Shown: piece after piece, positions 17,673-26,873 of the stretch | Numbering within the stretch: position 1 is the stretch's first letter | Layout: each line of letters begins with the position of its first letter | Source of the DNA: Arsenophonus nilaparvatae | Lineage (GTDB): Bacteria > Pseudomonadota > Gammaproteobacteria > Enterobacterales > Enterobacteriaceae | Assembly: GCF_000757905.1 (NCBI RefSeq) | Contig: NZ_JRLH01000007.1 | Reading direction: 5' to 3' (one strand) | DNA: 64,000 bases | The notes under the pieces: model-generated | The model's database searches: none | Told to the model about the DNA's origin: nothing | What the model saw: only the letters and a program-made list of their open reading frames with translations | Made by a program: the position numbers and the translations under genes

Positions 17673-19013
17673 ATGATGAAATATATTTCTTATTGGTTAA
17701 GAACAGGTTTATTAATCGCGACCCTTTTTACTATATCGTTATCAGCAAGCGCAAATTGTAAAATAACCGGTGTTTCTCAAACTGAGGATAATCGTTCCGC
17801 TCAGATGCTTTTTGGTCGGATCAATCTTACTGATACTTATTTTCAGCCGGTTGGTTCGTTACTCGCTTCTATTGTTGTTCCTCCAACCGCTTATACTTTT
17901 GGTGGAGCTAATGCTTCCTCGGTATTGTGGATCTGTGACGAGGCCGATCTGCCTCAGCTTTATTTTTTGGTGGCAACAAATGGTGATGATAGAGTCGGTG
18001 GATTTCATGAAACCGGTCTTATTGATGGATTGCCTGGTGTGTATGCATCCTGGCTTGCGTATGTTGGTATAAAACAAACCATGGCAGGTGTTGTTGTACA
18101 ACGTAATTGGAAAAGGGTTCCACTTACTACTTATTTATTGGTTGAAGGAACGCAACCAGGGAAAGGTCAAATACATATTCGATTACAAGATATCCCGCCA
18201 ATGCAAGTGGAACTTTATCGAGTCAGTACAATTCCACCCAGCAATGCGGTTTCGAATTATTGTAGTGGGTTAGGTACAAGAGGGTTAGGTTATGCGAGTG
18301 CAACAGGGACAAATTACCAATGTACCCAACCGAATGCTTATATTCAATTTGTTGGCCCGGGAATTGTACATGACAACGAAGGCGAAGATTCTGCCCATAA
18401 TTTTCGCTTTTGGGGGGTAGATAATGGTTTTGGCTACGGTTTACGGCAGTCTGTTACGTTGAGTAATAATGCCACTTGTGTAGCAAAAAATGCGACACCA
18501 TTAGTGCTTTTCCCTACTATTTCTAGCCAAGAATTATTGGCTGGTGGTACCAGAGAAGCTGATATTTCTGTCCAAATCGAATGTAGTGATAATGTGAACT
18601 CAGGTACGACAAGTGGGCAAACAGCAATTGGAATTCAAGTTTCGCCAGGTGCTTATCGCGCTGCGCAAGGGTTAAATTTGATTAATGCTCAAGGTGGTGT
18701 AATGGCACTCGTTTCAGATAATTATGGACTTGATGCTACATTAGCAACCGGGGTTGGTATTACTTTGCGTAATAGTGTTACTCAACAATCGATGGTATTT
18801 GTTGCTCAACCTGGTATTACTGGTATCGGGCCCAGTGGAGAAAATGTTGGCTGGTATCCTGTGCTTAGAGATGCTAAAAATCTGGGTCCTTCAGTTTCTG
18901 GTTATACACATTACTTACACTCATACACCGCGGTACTACAGCAATTACCAGGTCAAGTTATTAAACCAGGAAAAATACATGCTACCGCGTATGTATTGGT
19001 AAAAGTACAATGA
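17673..19013 (+). CDS. Fimbrial tip adhesin-like protein
   Basis: 446 aa. Two consecutive ATG codons (17673, 17676) follow GGAG; 17676 has the better spacing, and the longer GTG 17640 overlaps the usher. The signal peptide ends at about SLSASANC. The large N-terminal region (to about residue 270) is rich in aromatic residues and contains four or more cysteines, as in receptor-binding domains. The C-terminal pilin-like domain starts near TLSNNATCVAKNATPLVLFPTISSQELLAGGTREADISVQIEC and ends IHATAYVLVKVQ. Position after the usher and the two-domain build support a tip adhesin. The receptor is unknown. It overlaps the next gene by 4 bp. Confidence 0.8.
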   Translation: MMKYISYWLRTGLLIATLFTISLSASANCKITGVSQTEDNRSAQMLFGRINLTDTYFQPVGSLLASIVVPPTAYTFGGANASSVLWICDEADLPQLYFLVATNGDDRVGGFHETGLIDGLPGVYASWLAYVGIKQTMAGVVVQRNWKRVPLTTYLLVEGTQPGKGQIHIRLQDIPPMQVELYRVSTIPPSNAVSNYCSGLGTRGLGYASATGTNYQCTQPNAYIQFVGPGIVHDNEGEDSAHNFRFWGVDNGFGYGLRQSVTLSNNATCVAKNATPLVLFPTISSQELLAGGTREADISVQIECSDNVNSGTTSGQTAIGIQVSPGAYRAAQGLNLINAQGGVMALVSDNYGLDATLATGVGITLRNSVTQQSMVFVAQPGITGIGPSGENVGWYPVLRDAKNLGPSVSGYTHYLHSYTAVLQQLPGQVIKPGKIHATAYVLVKVQ

Positions 19014-19744
19014 AGCGACTAACAGCTGTTGTAGCATGCTTATCACTATTCTGGCTGATACCAGGTAAAGCAGGGATCATGGCCAATATGACCCGAATTA
19101 TTTACCATCAGGGTGATAAAGAACGTTCTGTTTTGTTAGCCAATACTAATAAATACCCGGTTATTGTGCAGAGTTGGGTGGATCATGGTGAAGCAGATCC
19201 ACAAGCAGAAACACCTTTTGTGGTGCTTGCTTCAATTTTTCATCTGCCAGCGCAAAAAATCCAGGCTATCAGAATTGTTTATAATGGTGATTATCTGCCG
19301 GATGATAGAGAGTCAGTTTTTTGGTTAAATTTGTATGAAATACCGCCTAATTTACATCATCAAGCGTTAAATCAGAATAATGCTAAAGTTAGCCTGGCAA
19401 TGAATACACAATTAAAATTGTTTTATCGCCCGAAAAAATTGGCTGATTTTCCCGCCAAGCTGGCAGATAAAATAACTTTTACCCTGCAACAAAAAGATCA
19501 AGAATGGGTCTTGATCTGCAAAAATTCATCACCTTTTCATATTTCCTTTTCTCAAATCGTTTTTGACAGTCAGCATCAGCGTTATCCGATTAAACAACAG
19601 ATGGATATGATGACGCCTCCATTTTCAGAGCATATATATCGATTTGAACAACCATTTTCTCAGCACAATGGACAGATAATCTTTTCATATCTGAATGATG
19701 CCGGGTTTTCTGTGCGAGAAGTAACCACTCTGCAAACACCTTAG
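19010..19744 (+). CDS. Second PapD-type fimbrial chaperone
   Basis: 244 aa. ATG 19010 overlaps the adhesin stop (ATGA), indicating translational coupling. The signal peptide is MKRLTAVVACLSLFWLIPGKAG. Family motifs are NMTRIIYHQGDKERSVLLANTN, VQSWVDHG, TPFVVLASIFHLPAQKIQAIRIVYNGDYLPDDRESVFWLNLYEIPP and LKLFYRPKKL. It is paralogous to the chaperone at 14287. Placed beside the adhesin, it may be dedicated to that subunit; this is inference. Last gene of the operon. Confidence 0.92.
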   Translation: MKRLTAVVACLSLFWLIPGKAGIMANMTRIIYHQGDKERSVLLANTNKYPVIVQSWVDHGEADPQAETPFVVLASIFHLPAQKIQAIRIVYNGDYLPDDRESVFWLNLYEIPPNLHHQALNQNNAKVSLAMNTQLKLFYRPKKLADFPAKLADKITFTLQQKDQEWVLICKNSSPFHISFSQIVFDSQHQRYPIKQQMDMMTPPFSEHIYRFEQPFSQHNGQIIFSYLNDAGFSVREVTTLQTP

Positions 19745-19805
19745 TTTGCTCACCTAGATTAATAGTTAAAAACTATAAATCCGAATTTTTTTGGCCTATT
19801 AGCTT

Positions 19806-21470
19806 TTATTTAACAAAAGAGCATCTGCTGTTTGCCGGCTGTTGTTTGGGTTTTATCGGTTGATTAGTTTGCTCCTGTTGCGTAACAATATAATTAAGGC
19901 CCAATATTTCACTGGTGTATCGGCGGATCTGGTTAAGCAATGTTGGATTTTGTTCTAAATGCTGACCATAGGATGGAATGATTTCATGTAATTTGGCATT
20001 CCACTGATTTTTTACTTTATCAGGAAACGCCTTCTCTAATAAATTTAACATAATATAAGGTGAGGTTGATGCGCCAGGTGAAGCGCCAAGCAGACCAAAG
20101 ACGGTTTTATCATCAGAGATAAAAGTTTCCGTGCCGAACTGTAGTGTGATGGGTTTATTTTTGGCATTTTTTATGATTTGTACGCGTTGCCCAGCGATTA
20201 CTAATTGCCAATCTGCTTTTTTGGCGTTTGGGTAATATTCTAACAAAGATTGATAACGTTCTTCATCATTTAACATTAATTGACTGACTAAATATCTCAC
20301 TAAATCTAAGTGTTTGATGCCAATGGCAATGATGGGAATTATATTACTGTCATTGGTAGCAGCAAAAAGATCTAGTTGACTACCATATTTGAGAAATTTA
20401 TTAGAATAAGTCGCAAAAGGTCCGAATAGCACATATTTTTTACCGCCCAAATAGCGCGTATCGATATGGGGAACTGACATAGGGGGAGCACCAAGTGCTG
20501 GTTTTCCATAAACTTTTGCGGTATGTCTGTTGACTACCTCAGGGTTATCGGTAACAAGAAATTCACCACCAACAGGAAATCCGGCATACTGTTTTGCTTC
20601 TTCTAATCCTGTGTATTGTAGTAATTTAATCGTTGCACCACCTGCACCAATAAAGATTAAGCGAGTTTTTATATGACTCTCTTCGCCGGTTGTGAGGTTT
20701 TTAAAACCGACACTCCAAGTGCCATCATCATTACGACTAATTGCGTTCACTTCAGCTTTGGTCTGTAACTTAAAATTTGGATGTTTGAGCAGATTGGCAA
20801 CTAACTGACGGGTTATTTCACCATAGTTTACATCAGCGCCAATATCCATTCGTGTTGCTGCAACGGGTTGTTTTGCATCTCGCCCTTCTATAATAAGTGG
20901 TGCCCACGATTTAATTTCCTCCGCAGAGGTAGAATATTTCATGCCATAAAACATAGGATTTTTGATCATAGCTGCATAGCGTTTTGCTAAGAAATTAATG
21001 TCATCTTTTCCCCAAACAAAGGCAATGTGTGGAACAGGATTTATAAAAGTTTGGGATTGGTGGAGAACCCGGTGTTTTAGTTGGTAAGCCCAGAATTGTT
21101 TGGAAATTTCAAATTGATTGGCAATTTCTATTGCTTGAGTGATATCAATTTGCCCATCTTTTTCAGGTGTATAGTTCATTTCCATGAAGCCTGAATGACC
21201 GGTACCTGCATTATTCCAGCCATCAGATGTGTCACCCGCGATCCTATCTAGTCGCTCATACAAGCGGATTTGCCAATCTGGTTGCAATTCTGCTAAATAT
21301 GTAGCTAGTGTCGCACTCATAATACCAGCGCCGATAAGCACAATATTAACAGTAGGTTCATTGGTTGAAGTATTGATCGTGTTTGAAGCTGTTGGCCTAA
21401 ATAAATAAATTAAAAAAATAATTACTAACAGACCAATAATCCCAGCTGTATATTTTAATGATCTCTTCAT
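19806..21470 (-). CDS. mqo: Malate:quinone oxidoreductase
   Basis: 554 aa from ATG 21470, with AAGGTG 9 nt upstream; the GTG at 21482 lies within that site. It oxidises malate to oxaloacetate and passes electrons to quinone. Motifs are the FAD dinucleotide-binding VNIVLIGAGIMSATLATYL (near residue 45) and DGWNNAGTGHSGFMEMNYTPE, as well as LLGASPGASTSPYIMLNLL near the C-terminus. A clear transmembrane helix at about residues 10-26 (AGIIGLLVIIFLIYLF) precedes the enzyme domain. The flavoprotein therefore appears membrane-anchored, as against the usual peripheral enzyme. Divergent from dcuC. Confidence 0.95.
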   Translation of the reverse strand: MKRSLKYTAGIIGLLVIIFLIYLFRPTASNTINTSTNEPTVNIVLIGAGIMSATLATYLAELQPDWQIRLYERLDRIAGDTSDGWNNAGTGHSGFMEMNYTPEKDGQIDITQAIEIANQFEISKQFWAYQLKHRVLHQSQTFINPVPHIAFVWGKDDINFLAKRYAAMIKNPMFYGMKYSTSAEEIKSWAPLIIEGRDAKQPVAATRMDIGADVNYGEITRQLVANLLKHPNFKLQTKAEVNAISRNDDGTWSVGFKNLTTGEESHIKTRLIFIGAGGATIKLLQYTGLEEAKQYAGFPVGGEFLVTDNPEVVNRHTAKVYGKPALGAPPMSVPHIDTRYLGGKKYVLFGPFATYSNKFLKYGSQLDLFAATNDSNIIPIIAIGIKHLDLVRYLVSQLMLNDEERYQSLLEYYPNAKKADWQLVIAGQRVQIIKNAKNKPITLQFGTETFISDDKTVFGLLGASPGASTSPYIMLNLLEKAFPDKVKNQWNAKLHEIIPSYGQHLEQNPTLLNQIRRYTSEILGLNYIVTQQEQTNQPIKPKQQPANSRCSFVK

Positions 21471-21912
21471 ATGAAAATGCACCTTAATTATCGATGAATC
21501 ACATCAAGCATAAGAATTAATTATGGTATTCTGTTGCTCACTCCGCAATAATTTGATAATTAATTACATAATATATTGTTTATTATGAAATATTATTGTT
21601 TTTTTAATTGTTAAATATTAGTAATGATTTAATTTTTTATAAAAAATACTTATAATTAGGTATAAAAAAAATACTTTTTGTGTTCTAAAAATAGGTAAAA
21701 AAAGATAAAAAGTGATAATACTGCTTAAAAGTTAGTATTTAATGGTGATAAAATAGGCAAAACAAGGGTTAATACTGTTATTAATCAAACTTTAATTGGT
21801 AAATTGTTTTTTCATAGTTACTTTATTATTAATATAAATAATATCCATGATAATTAAATAAATTTTTTATTATTATTTTTTGACGGCCTTGGTGTAGATG
21901 TAGAGGAGTAAA
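21471..21912. other. Divergent mqo/dcuC control region
   Basis: About 440 bp, very AT-rich, no coding frame. It must hold promoters for both genes. A possible FNR-type site is listed separately. Confidence 0.5.
21775..21788 (+). promoter_or_regulatory. Possible FNR-type site upstream of dcuC
   Basis: CTGTTATTAATCAA matches the TTGAT-N4-ATCAA consensus at 8 of 10 positions, with a perfect right half. In E. coli dcuC is activated by FNR under anaerobiosis. In such AT-rich DNA a chance match is quite possible. Confidence 0.25.
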
Positions 21913-23274
21913 ATGATGGAACTTTTGATTGGTGTATTGGTTACGATTGGAATAGGTCGTTATATTATTAAAGGCTATTCGGCCACTGGTGTTTTAATGA
22001 TAGGCGGAATATTGCTGCTTATTATCAGCGCAATTATGGGGAAAAATATATTACCGAATGATGTGCCAGTGACGGGTTGGAAAACCACCGATATTTTAGA
22101 ATATATCAAATATCTACTGATGAACCGTGGTGGTGATTTAGGGATGATGATTATGATCTTATGTGGTTTTGCTGCTTATATGACTCATATCGGGGCTAAT
22201 GATGTTGTGGTCAAAATAGCATCTAAGCCATTACAAATGATTAATTCTCCCTATGCATTAATGGTTGCAGCCTATATTGTTGCTTGCTTAATGTCACTGG
22301 CTGTGTCTTCAGCAGCGGGACTAGGGGTCTTATTGATGGCGACCCTATTTCCGATTATGGTGAATGTCGGCATTAGTCGCGGCGCCGCTGCAGCAATCTG
22401 TGCCTCACCTGCGGCAATAATTTTGGCTCCTACATCAGGTGATGTTGTGTTAGCAGCGAAAGCATCAGGCATGCCACTAATTGATTTTGCTTTTAAAACT
22501 ACCTTACCGATTTCGATTATTGCTATTATTGCTATGGCGATTAGCCACTTTTTTTGGCAGCGCTATCTCGACAGACGTGAGCAGGTAAAAACCGAAAAGC
22601 TTGATGTTAATGAAATTAAGACCAATGCGCCTGACTATTATGCTATTTTACCTTTTACACCGATTATTGGGGTTTTAATTTTTGATGGTAAATGGGCACC
22701 TCAATTACATATTATTACAATTATTGTTGGCTGTATTATTCTAACGAGTCTGATTGAATTTGTGCGCTGTTTTAAAGTAAAAACGGTGTTTGATGGGTTA
22801 GATGTTTGTTATCGTGGTATGGCTGATGCATTTGTCTCAGTTGTCGTACTGCTGGTGGCTGCCGGGGTATTTGCGCAAGGATTAAGTACTATTGGTTTTA
22901 TTTCCTCGTTGATTAATTTGTCACAATCTTTTGGTTCTGGCGCTATAATGATGATGATTGTGCTGGTGGTGATTACTATGTTGGCGGCGATGACAACTGG
23001 TTCCGGTAATGCGCCATTTTACTCTTTTGTTGAACTGATCCCACGTTTAGCCAGCCAAATGGGAATTAATCCAACTTACTTGGTGATCCCTATGTTACAG
23101 GCCTCTAATCTTGGTCGAACAATGTCACCTGTATCCGGCGTGGTGGTTGCGGTGTCTGGGATGGCAAAAATTTCGCCTTTTGAGGTAGTTAAACGTACGT
23201 CTATTCCAGTTTTAGTTGGACTATTGGTTGTTATTATTGCGACTGAAATTTTAGTTCCAGTTTATCCTATATAA
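21913..23274 (+). CDS. dcuC: Anaerobic C4-dicarboxylate transporter DcuC
   Basis: 453 aa (E. coli 461). Strong identity along the whole length, for example GRYIIKGYSATGVLMIGG, RGGDLGMMIMILCGFAAYMTHIGAND, SRGAAAAICASPAAIILAPTSGDVVLAA and MTTGSGNAPFYSFVELIPRLA. It is an inner-membrane protein with about a dozen hydrophobic segments. It exports succinate during fumarate respiration and fermentation, which fits frdABCD further along the window. The start could be either of the tandem ATGs at 21913/21916, with GAGGAG upstream. It is slightly shorter at both ends than the E. coli protein. Confidence 0.96.
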   Translation: MMELLIGVLVTIGIGRYIIKGYSATGVLMIGGILLLIISAIMGKNILPNDVPVTGWKTTDILEYIKYLLMNRGGDLGMMIMILCGFAAYMTHIGANDVVVKIASKPLQMINSPYALMVAAYIVACLMSLAVSSAAGLGVLLMATLFPIMVNVGISRGAAAAICASPAAIILAPTSGDVVLAAKASGMPLIDFAFKTTLPISIIAIIAMAISHFFWQRYLDRREQVKTEKLDVNEIKTNAPDYYAILPFTPIIGVLIFDGKWAPQLHIITIIVGCIILTSLIEFVRCFKVKTVFDGLDVCYRGMADAFVSVVVLLVAAGVFAQGLSTIGFISSLINLSQSFGSGAIMMMIVLVVITMLAAMTTGSGNAPFYSFVELIPRLASQMGINPTYLVIPMLQASNLGRTMSPVSGVVVAVSGMAKISPFEVVKRTSIPVLVGLLVVIIATEILVPVYPI

Positions 23275-23287
23275 ATTTTCCCTTTTA

Positions 23288-23332
23288 CATCAAATCCGGA
23301 ACGATGGCTGTAATCATGTTCTGGCTTTGATG
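23288..23332. other. Imperfect 15-bp stem-loop between dcuC and the TauE/SafE gene
   Basis: CATCAAATCCGGAAC (23288-23302) pairs with GTTCTGGCTTTGATG (23318-23332) with few mismatches or wobble pairs across a 15-nt loop. No T-run follows, so it is not a standard intrinsic terminator. It may be a regulator palindrome or an RNA processing/stability element. Confidence 0.4.
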
Positions 23333-23451
23333 AACAGGTATGTTGGCCATATTTTAACCTCATGTTTAGGGTTGATATTTATCATTAACTATCACTTTCC
23401 TAATGGCCCGTTTGATCACTAATGTAAATTCTCTCTGCAAGGTAATTAATC

Positions 23452-24243
23452 ATGTTTTTGGTAGCAGAATTGATAGTTGGCGCAATTTTGGGGTTAATTA
23501 TTAGCTTAACGGGCGTTGGTGGGGGAGTTGTTGTATTACCGGTTTTAACCTATTTTTTTGGTATGGATGCCTTGTCTGCTGTTGCAACCGCCAATTTTCT
23601 CTCTATGTTGATGAAAATCTCATCTTCTTATATACATTTTCGTTTAGGCAATGTTCCGATTAAAAGTGCCATGGTTGTGTTAGCTATTATGATACCGGCC
23701 ACAGCATTGACAAGTTATCTGGTAAGTTATGTTAGCCAATTACAAAGTTATCAACAGCAAGTTGAGTTAGGCATTAATATACTTATTGTAGTCGCTATTA
23801 TTTATTCCCTTTTTCTGTTGATTTATCGGATATTTTTTTCATTTTCAATCAACCAGTTTGAAAGAAATAATACTATTGATATCAAGTCATTATTATTGCC
23901 GGCTATCAGTGCTGGCGTAGTGCTTGGTGCTACCGGAGTAGGTGGTGGTGTTGTTGTATTACCACTATTGCTACGCTATCTAAAATTATCTATCAAACAA
24001 GCGATCGGCACCGCGATTTTTATAACAACTATTTTGTCAGGTTCATCAGCAATTGCTTATATGCGCAATGGACATACTCACATTATTCTTGCGCTTACCC
24101 TATGCATAGGATCATTAATGACTATTCCGTTAGCCAAATATTTAATGTTGCGTTTATCTGATCGTGTTTTGCAGTATCTAACCCTGTTATTTATTTTATC
24201 TAGTGCCATTATGATGAGTATAAAGTTATGGCATTATTTTTAG
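23452..24243 (+). CDS. TauE/SafE (DUF81) family membrane permease
   Basis: 263 aa, about eight hydrophobic helices. The two-fold internal repeat typical of the family is visible: SLTGVGGGVVVLPVLTYFFGMDALSAVATANF near residue 18 and ATGVGGGVVVLPLLLRYLKLSIKQAIGTAIF near residue 160. Members export sulfite, sulfoacetate or other organosulfur anions; the substrate here is not determined by the sequence. AAGG lies 9 nt upstream of the ATG. Its 3' end overlaps the convergent metal-transporter gene by 4 bp. Confidence 0.85.
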   Translation: MFLVAELIVGAILGLIISLTGVGGGVVVLPVLTYFFGMDALSAVATANFLSMLMKISSSYIHFRLGNVPIKSAMVVLAIMIPATALTSYLVSYVSQLQSYQQQVELGINILIVVAIIYSLFLLIYRIFFSFSINQFERNNTIDIKSLLLPAISAGVVLGATGVGGGVVVLPLLLRYLKLSIKQAIGTAIFITTILSGSSAIAYMRNGHTHIILALTLCIGSLMTIPLAKYLMLRLSDRVLQYLTLLFILSSAIMMSIKLWHYF

Positions 24244-25244
24244 CGACCAAAAATATAAGAACCTATCGTTTGTGGAATTTCAACACTCTGAAACATAAGT
24301 AATCCGGCAATAACTAACACTATTCCACCGATTAACATTATTCCTAAACTCCAGTAAGGATTGACATTAAACCCTTGCCATTTCGAATACCGAATAGCTA
24401 AATGGCGAGCGCTATGGACTAGTAAAGCAATTCCGCTAATAGTTATTGCAGTTCCTAAGGCCATCATTAGCGCGGCGATAATCCCCCAAGAATAAACACC
24501 GACTACATAAGAAAAAAGTAGAACAATTAATGCGCCAGAGCAGGGACGTGCTCCCATCGCGGCTATAACTGCAAGTTGGGTTCGCCAATTGCCTTGTAAT
24601 TCATCATCAGACAATACGTGTTTGTGGCCACAATTGCAGTCATGAGCATGTTGATGTTGGTTAGGCGAATGGATTTTAGTAAATTGAAAGGGGGCTTGAC
24701 GAGATTGTTTAAATACTTTTCTTAGTCGGGAGATTGCTTTTAGACATAGTAACAGACCAAGAAAAAAGACTAAGCCATAGCTTATTTTCTCTAACCAGAA
24801 GCGGCTTAGATGTAAGTGTCGGCTAGATAGCTGGAACAAGCCAAGAACAATGGATGTTAAAACAATAGCAATAGAGCCCTGTAATAATGATGCTAATAGC
24901 GTTAGGGTAAGGCTTTTTTTTAGTCTTGAAGAGTGGGTGGCAATATAGGTGGTAATAATGATTTTGCCATGCCCTGGTCCCAAAGCATGTAATAAACCAT
25001 AAAAAAAGCTAAAGCCAACGAGTAATAATCCTGCTTCAGTTGGTGAGCTCGCCACTCGCATTAGGAGAGAAGAAAGATGTTGATTAAGTTCTCGTTGCCA
25101 AGTTACCGCTAGTTGTAAACCAAAATGCCAATATTTGAATAAATAAAATGACAATATGCCAAAAAAAGAACTAAGTAATCCGATTACTAGATAGTACTTT
25201 TTATTAAGTAAATTGATTGCTGGCTTGCTGGGCATTATTGACAT
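24240..25244 (-). CDS. zevB: NicO/RcnA-like metal transporter, ZevB-like
   Basis: 334 aa inner-membrane protein. The NicO-family signature GLLHALGPGHGKIIITTYIATHS lies in the second helix. A cytosolic or periplasmic loop carries HQHAHDCNCGHKH, a metal-binding His/Cys cluster. A later helix has GARPCSGALIVLLFSYVVG. The partner gene immediately upstream encodes a DUF1007 protein. The pair matches the Haemophilus ZevA/ZevB arrangement linked to zinc uptake. Substrate (zinc, nickel or cobalt) and direction are inferred from that family. The start at 25244 overlaps the upstream stop codon, indicating coupled translation. Confidence 0.75.
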   Translation of the reverse strand: MSIMPSKPAINLLNKKYYLVIGLLSSFFGILSFYLFKYWHFGLQLAVTWQRELNQHLSSLLMRVASSPTEAGLLLVGFSFFYGLLHALGPGHGKIIITTYIATHSSRLKKSLTLTLLASLLQGSIAIVLTSIVLGLFQLSSRHLHLSRFWLEKISYGLVFFLGLLLCLKAISRLRKVFKQSRQAPFQFTKIHSPNQHQHAHDCNCGHKHVLSDDELQGNWRTQLAVIAAMGARPCSGALIVLLFSYVVGVYSWGIIAALMMALGTAITISGIALLVHSARHLAIRYSKWQGFNVNPYWSLGIMLIGGIVLVIAGLLMFQSVEIPQTIGSYIFGR

Positions 25245-25906
25245 GTTATGTTTACCTTTTGCGCAAATTGTTGGCCGAGACTAAGGTCTTCTTGCGGTGT
25301 TTCTGCTTTATCAAGAGAGAGGGCATAATCGATTATCGATGCGTTGGGCTTAGGTGTTATAAGCTGAATTTGGCATTGGATTGAGGTATTAGTTGATGAA
25401 ATTTTTGCTTTGTTGCTATAGGTCATATCAACATAATAACTTGGGTCATAAGTCATTATGGTTAATGTCTTACCAGTTAGAGTTTCTGGCTTAGCTAATT
25501 TTAGAGTAAAAGAGAGCACGGCTTGGTTCCCTTTGCGCGATAGGTGATAGTCTTTTGGGTAAAAGGAAAATTTTATTAATTTATTTTTATAATATAGGGA
25601 GGTAAAATAGTGTTGTTTAATAACATTAGCCATAACTTCAGCACTTAATTGTTTCCACACTTCATCACTTTCTTTTGCTTGTTGTGCATCATAGAGTAAA
25701 TCTGCTGATGTCATGGCATCCATAACCCAAGTCATTTTCATGGCAATGAGATTACCATCTTTTATTTGTAATTCATTTTGCATATCAATAAAACTGTGGG
25801 GATGAGCAAAAACGGTTATTGAATAGCATAATGTTAACGCCATTAATAGATTTTGTAGCAAAATTTTCACTATAGCTATTGATTTGTAAGGGTGCATTTG
25901 AGTCAT
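25235..25906 (-). CDS. zevA: DUF1007 periplasmic protein, ZevA-like
   Basis: 223 aa. A hydrophobic signal segment (LLQNLLMALTLCYSITVFA) is followed by HPHSFIDMQ, the conserved start of mature DUF1007 proteins with metal-ligand histidines. The core has WVMDAMTSADLLYD and the end LSLGQQFAQKVNITCQ. Starts at 25906 or 25897 are both possible; neither has a strong ribosome-binding site. It forms an operon with the NicO-type transporter (10-bp overlap) and would act as its periplasmic partner. Confidence 0.72.
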   Translation of the reverse strand: MTQMHPYKSIAIVKILLQNLLMALTLCYSITVFAHPHSFIDMQNELQIKDGNLIAMKMTWVMDAMTSADLLYDAQQAKESDEVWKQLSAEVMANVIKQHYFTSLYYKNKLIKFSFYPKDYHLSRKGNQAVLSFTLKLAKPETLTGKTLTIMTYDPSYYVDMTYSNKAKISSTNTSIQCQIQLITPKPNASIIDYALSLDKAETPQEDLSLGQQFAQKVNITCQ

Positions 25907-26414
25907 CAAATAGGATATTTTGATTAACCGAAAATAGCATATCTATGCTATCAATTTTCTTTGATAATTAAATGTTACTTTGCTATTTAATCGGTTAAAA
26001 GGTTTATTACTTATATTTACTCAGATTTTTTGCAATCTTGGTTCATATTTCATTGATAATAAATTTATTGTTATGTAAACCCTCCATTTTTGTTATAAAT
26101 AGATCAATTAATCGCTTTATTCGATCAATTATTATCTATTAATAGCTTTTACAAATCAAAAATGTTTGTATCGATCGTTTTAAACGATTGGAAGTCATTT
26201 GAATTAATAGGTTAAAAATAAAAGAACAAGGAAGAAGCTTAACAATACATGGATGTATTTATAAAACTAAAATTAGTATCTACAAAGTAAAGTGATAGAG
26301 AAAAATTATATTTACCTGTTTAGGGCTATTTTTAATTCAAATTGGTGACTACCTAATTAGTCACCTTTGTATAGCTGAAGCTTATTTTGAACAGGTAGCT
26401 AATTTAAAAAATTT
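25907..26414. other. AT-rich spacer upstream of zevA-like gene
   Basis: About 500 bp with no coding frame. It should include the zevAB-like promoter. An 8-bp hairpin near 26344-26365 is listed separately. Confidence 0.45.
26344..26365 (-). terminator. Hairpin downstream of the NTF2-like secreted protein gene
   Basis: Perfect 8-bp stem GGTGACTA/TAGTCACC with loop CCTAAT, about 50 bp after the minus-strand stop at 26415. The T-run on the minus strand is weak, so termination is only probable. Confidence 0.4.
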
Positions 26415-26873
26415 TTAGTTGTTTGCCGGTACTTCAGATGAATGATGAGTTGATATTTTCCATTCTTTTCCATCCCAGACGTAGGTAAATGTATAACGAG
26501 CTGAAACAGTGGATTTATCTTTAAAAGTAAAAGTATAAGTACCGATATCGATTGCCTTATTACAACCAATACGAATAGTTCGACCATCAATTTTTCCTAC
26601 AGGCTTTTTGGCTAAAAAGTGTTTGAAATAGTCGGTACGCTCAGCATCCGTTAAACGAACTTGACTTGATATAGTTGGTAATAGTACTGCATCAGCGAGA
26701 TAGTTTGCCGAAACCTTTTTCGCATCGCCACTTTTTAATGAATCATTCCAGCGCTCAAATAAACCAGCAATTTGTTGTTGATCTACCTTTACACATTTGG
26801 GAGCTGTCTCTAGAGCGAATGTATAACTAGAAAGTAAAGTTAGTGGAATGATTAAAAAACTCAGTTTTCTCAT
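26415..26873 (-). CDS. Small secreted SnoaL/NTF2-like (CaMKII association-domain-like) protein
   Basis: 152 aa. A signal peptide (MRKLSFLIIPLTLLSSYTFA) precedes an NTF2-like fold: VDQQQIAGLFERWNDSLKSGDAKKVSANYLADAVLLPTISS is spread over residues 30-70, and the sheet ends FTYVWDGKEWKISTHHSSEVP. The sequence pattern is that of the SgcJ/EcaC and DUF4440-type family. Members are small periplasmic or secreted proteins mostly of unknown function. Two cysteines (C27, C105 region) may form a disulfide. It stands alone between long spacers. Confidence 0.75.
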   Translation of the reverse strand: MRKLSFLIIPLTLLSSYTFALETAPKCVKVDQQQIAGLFERWNDSLKSGDAKKVSANYLADAVLLPTISSQVRLTDAERTDYFKHFLAKKPVGKIDGRTIRIGCNKAIDIGTYTFTFKDKSTVSARYTFTYVWDGKEWKISTHHSSEVPANN

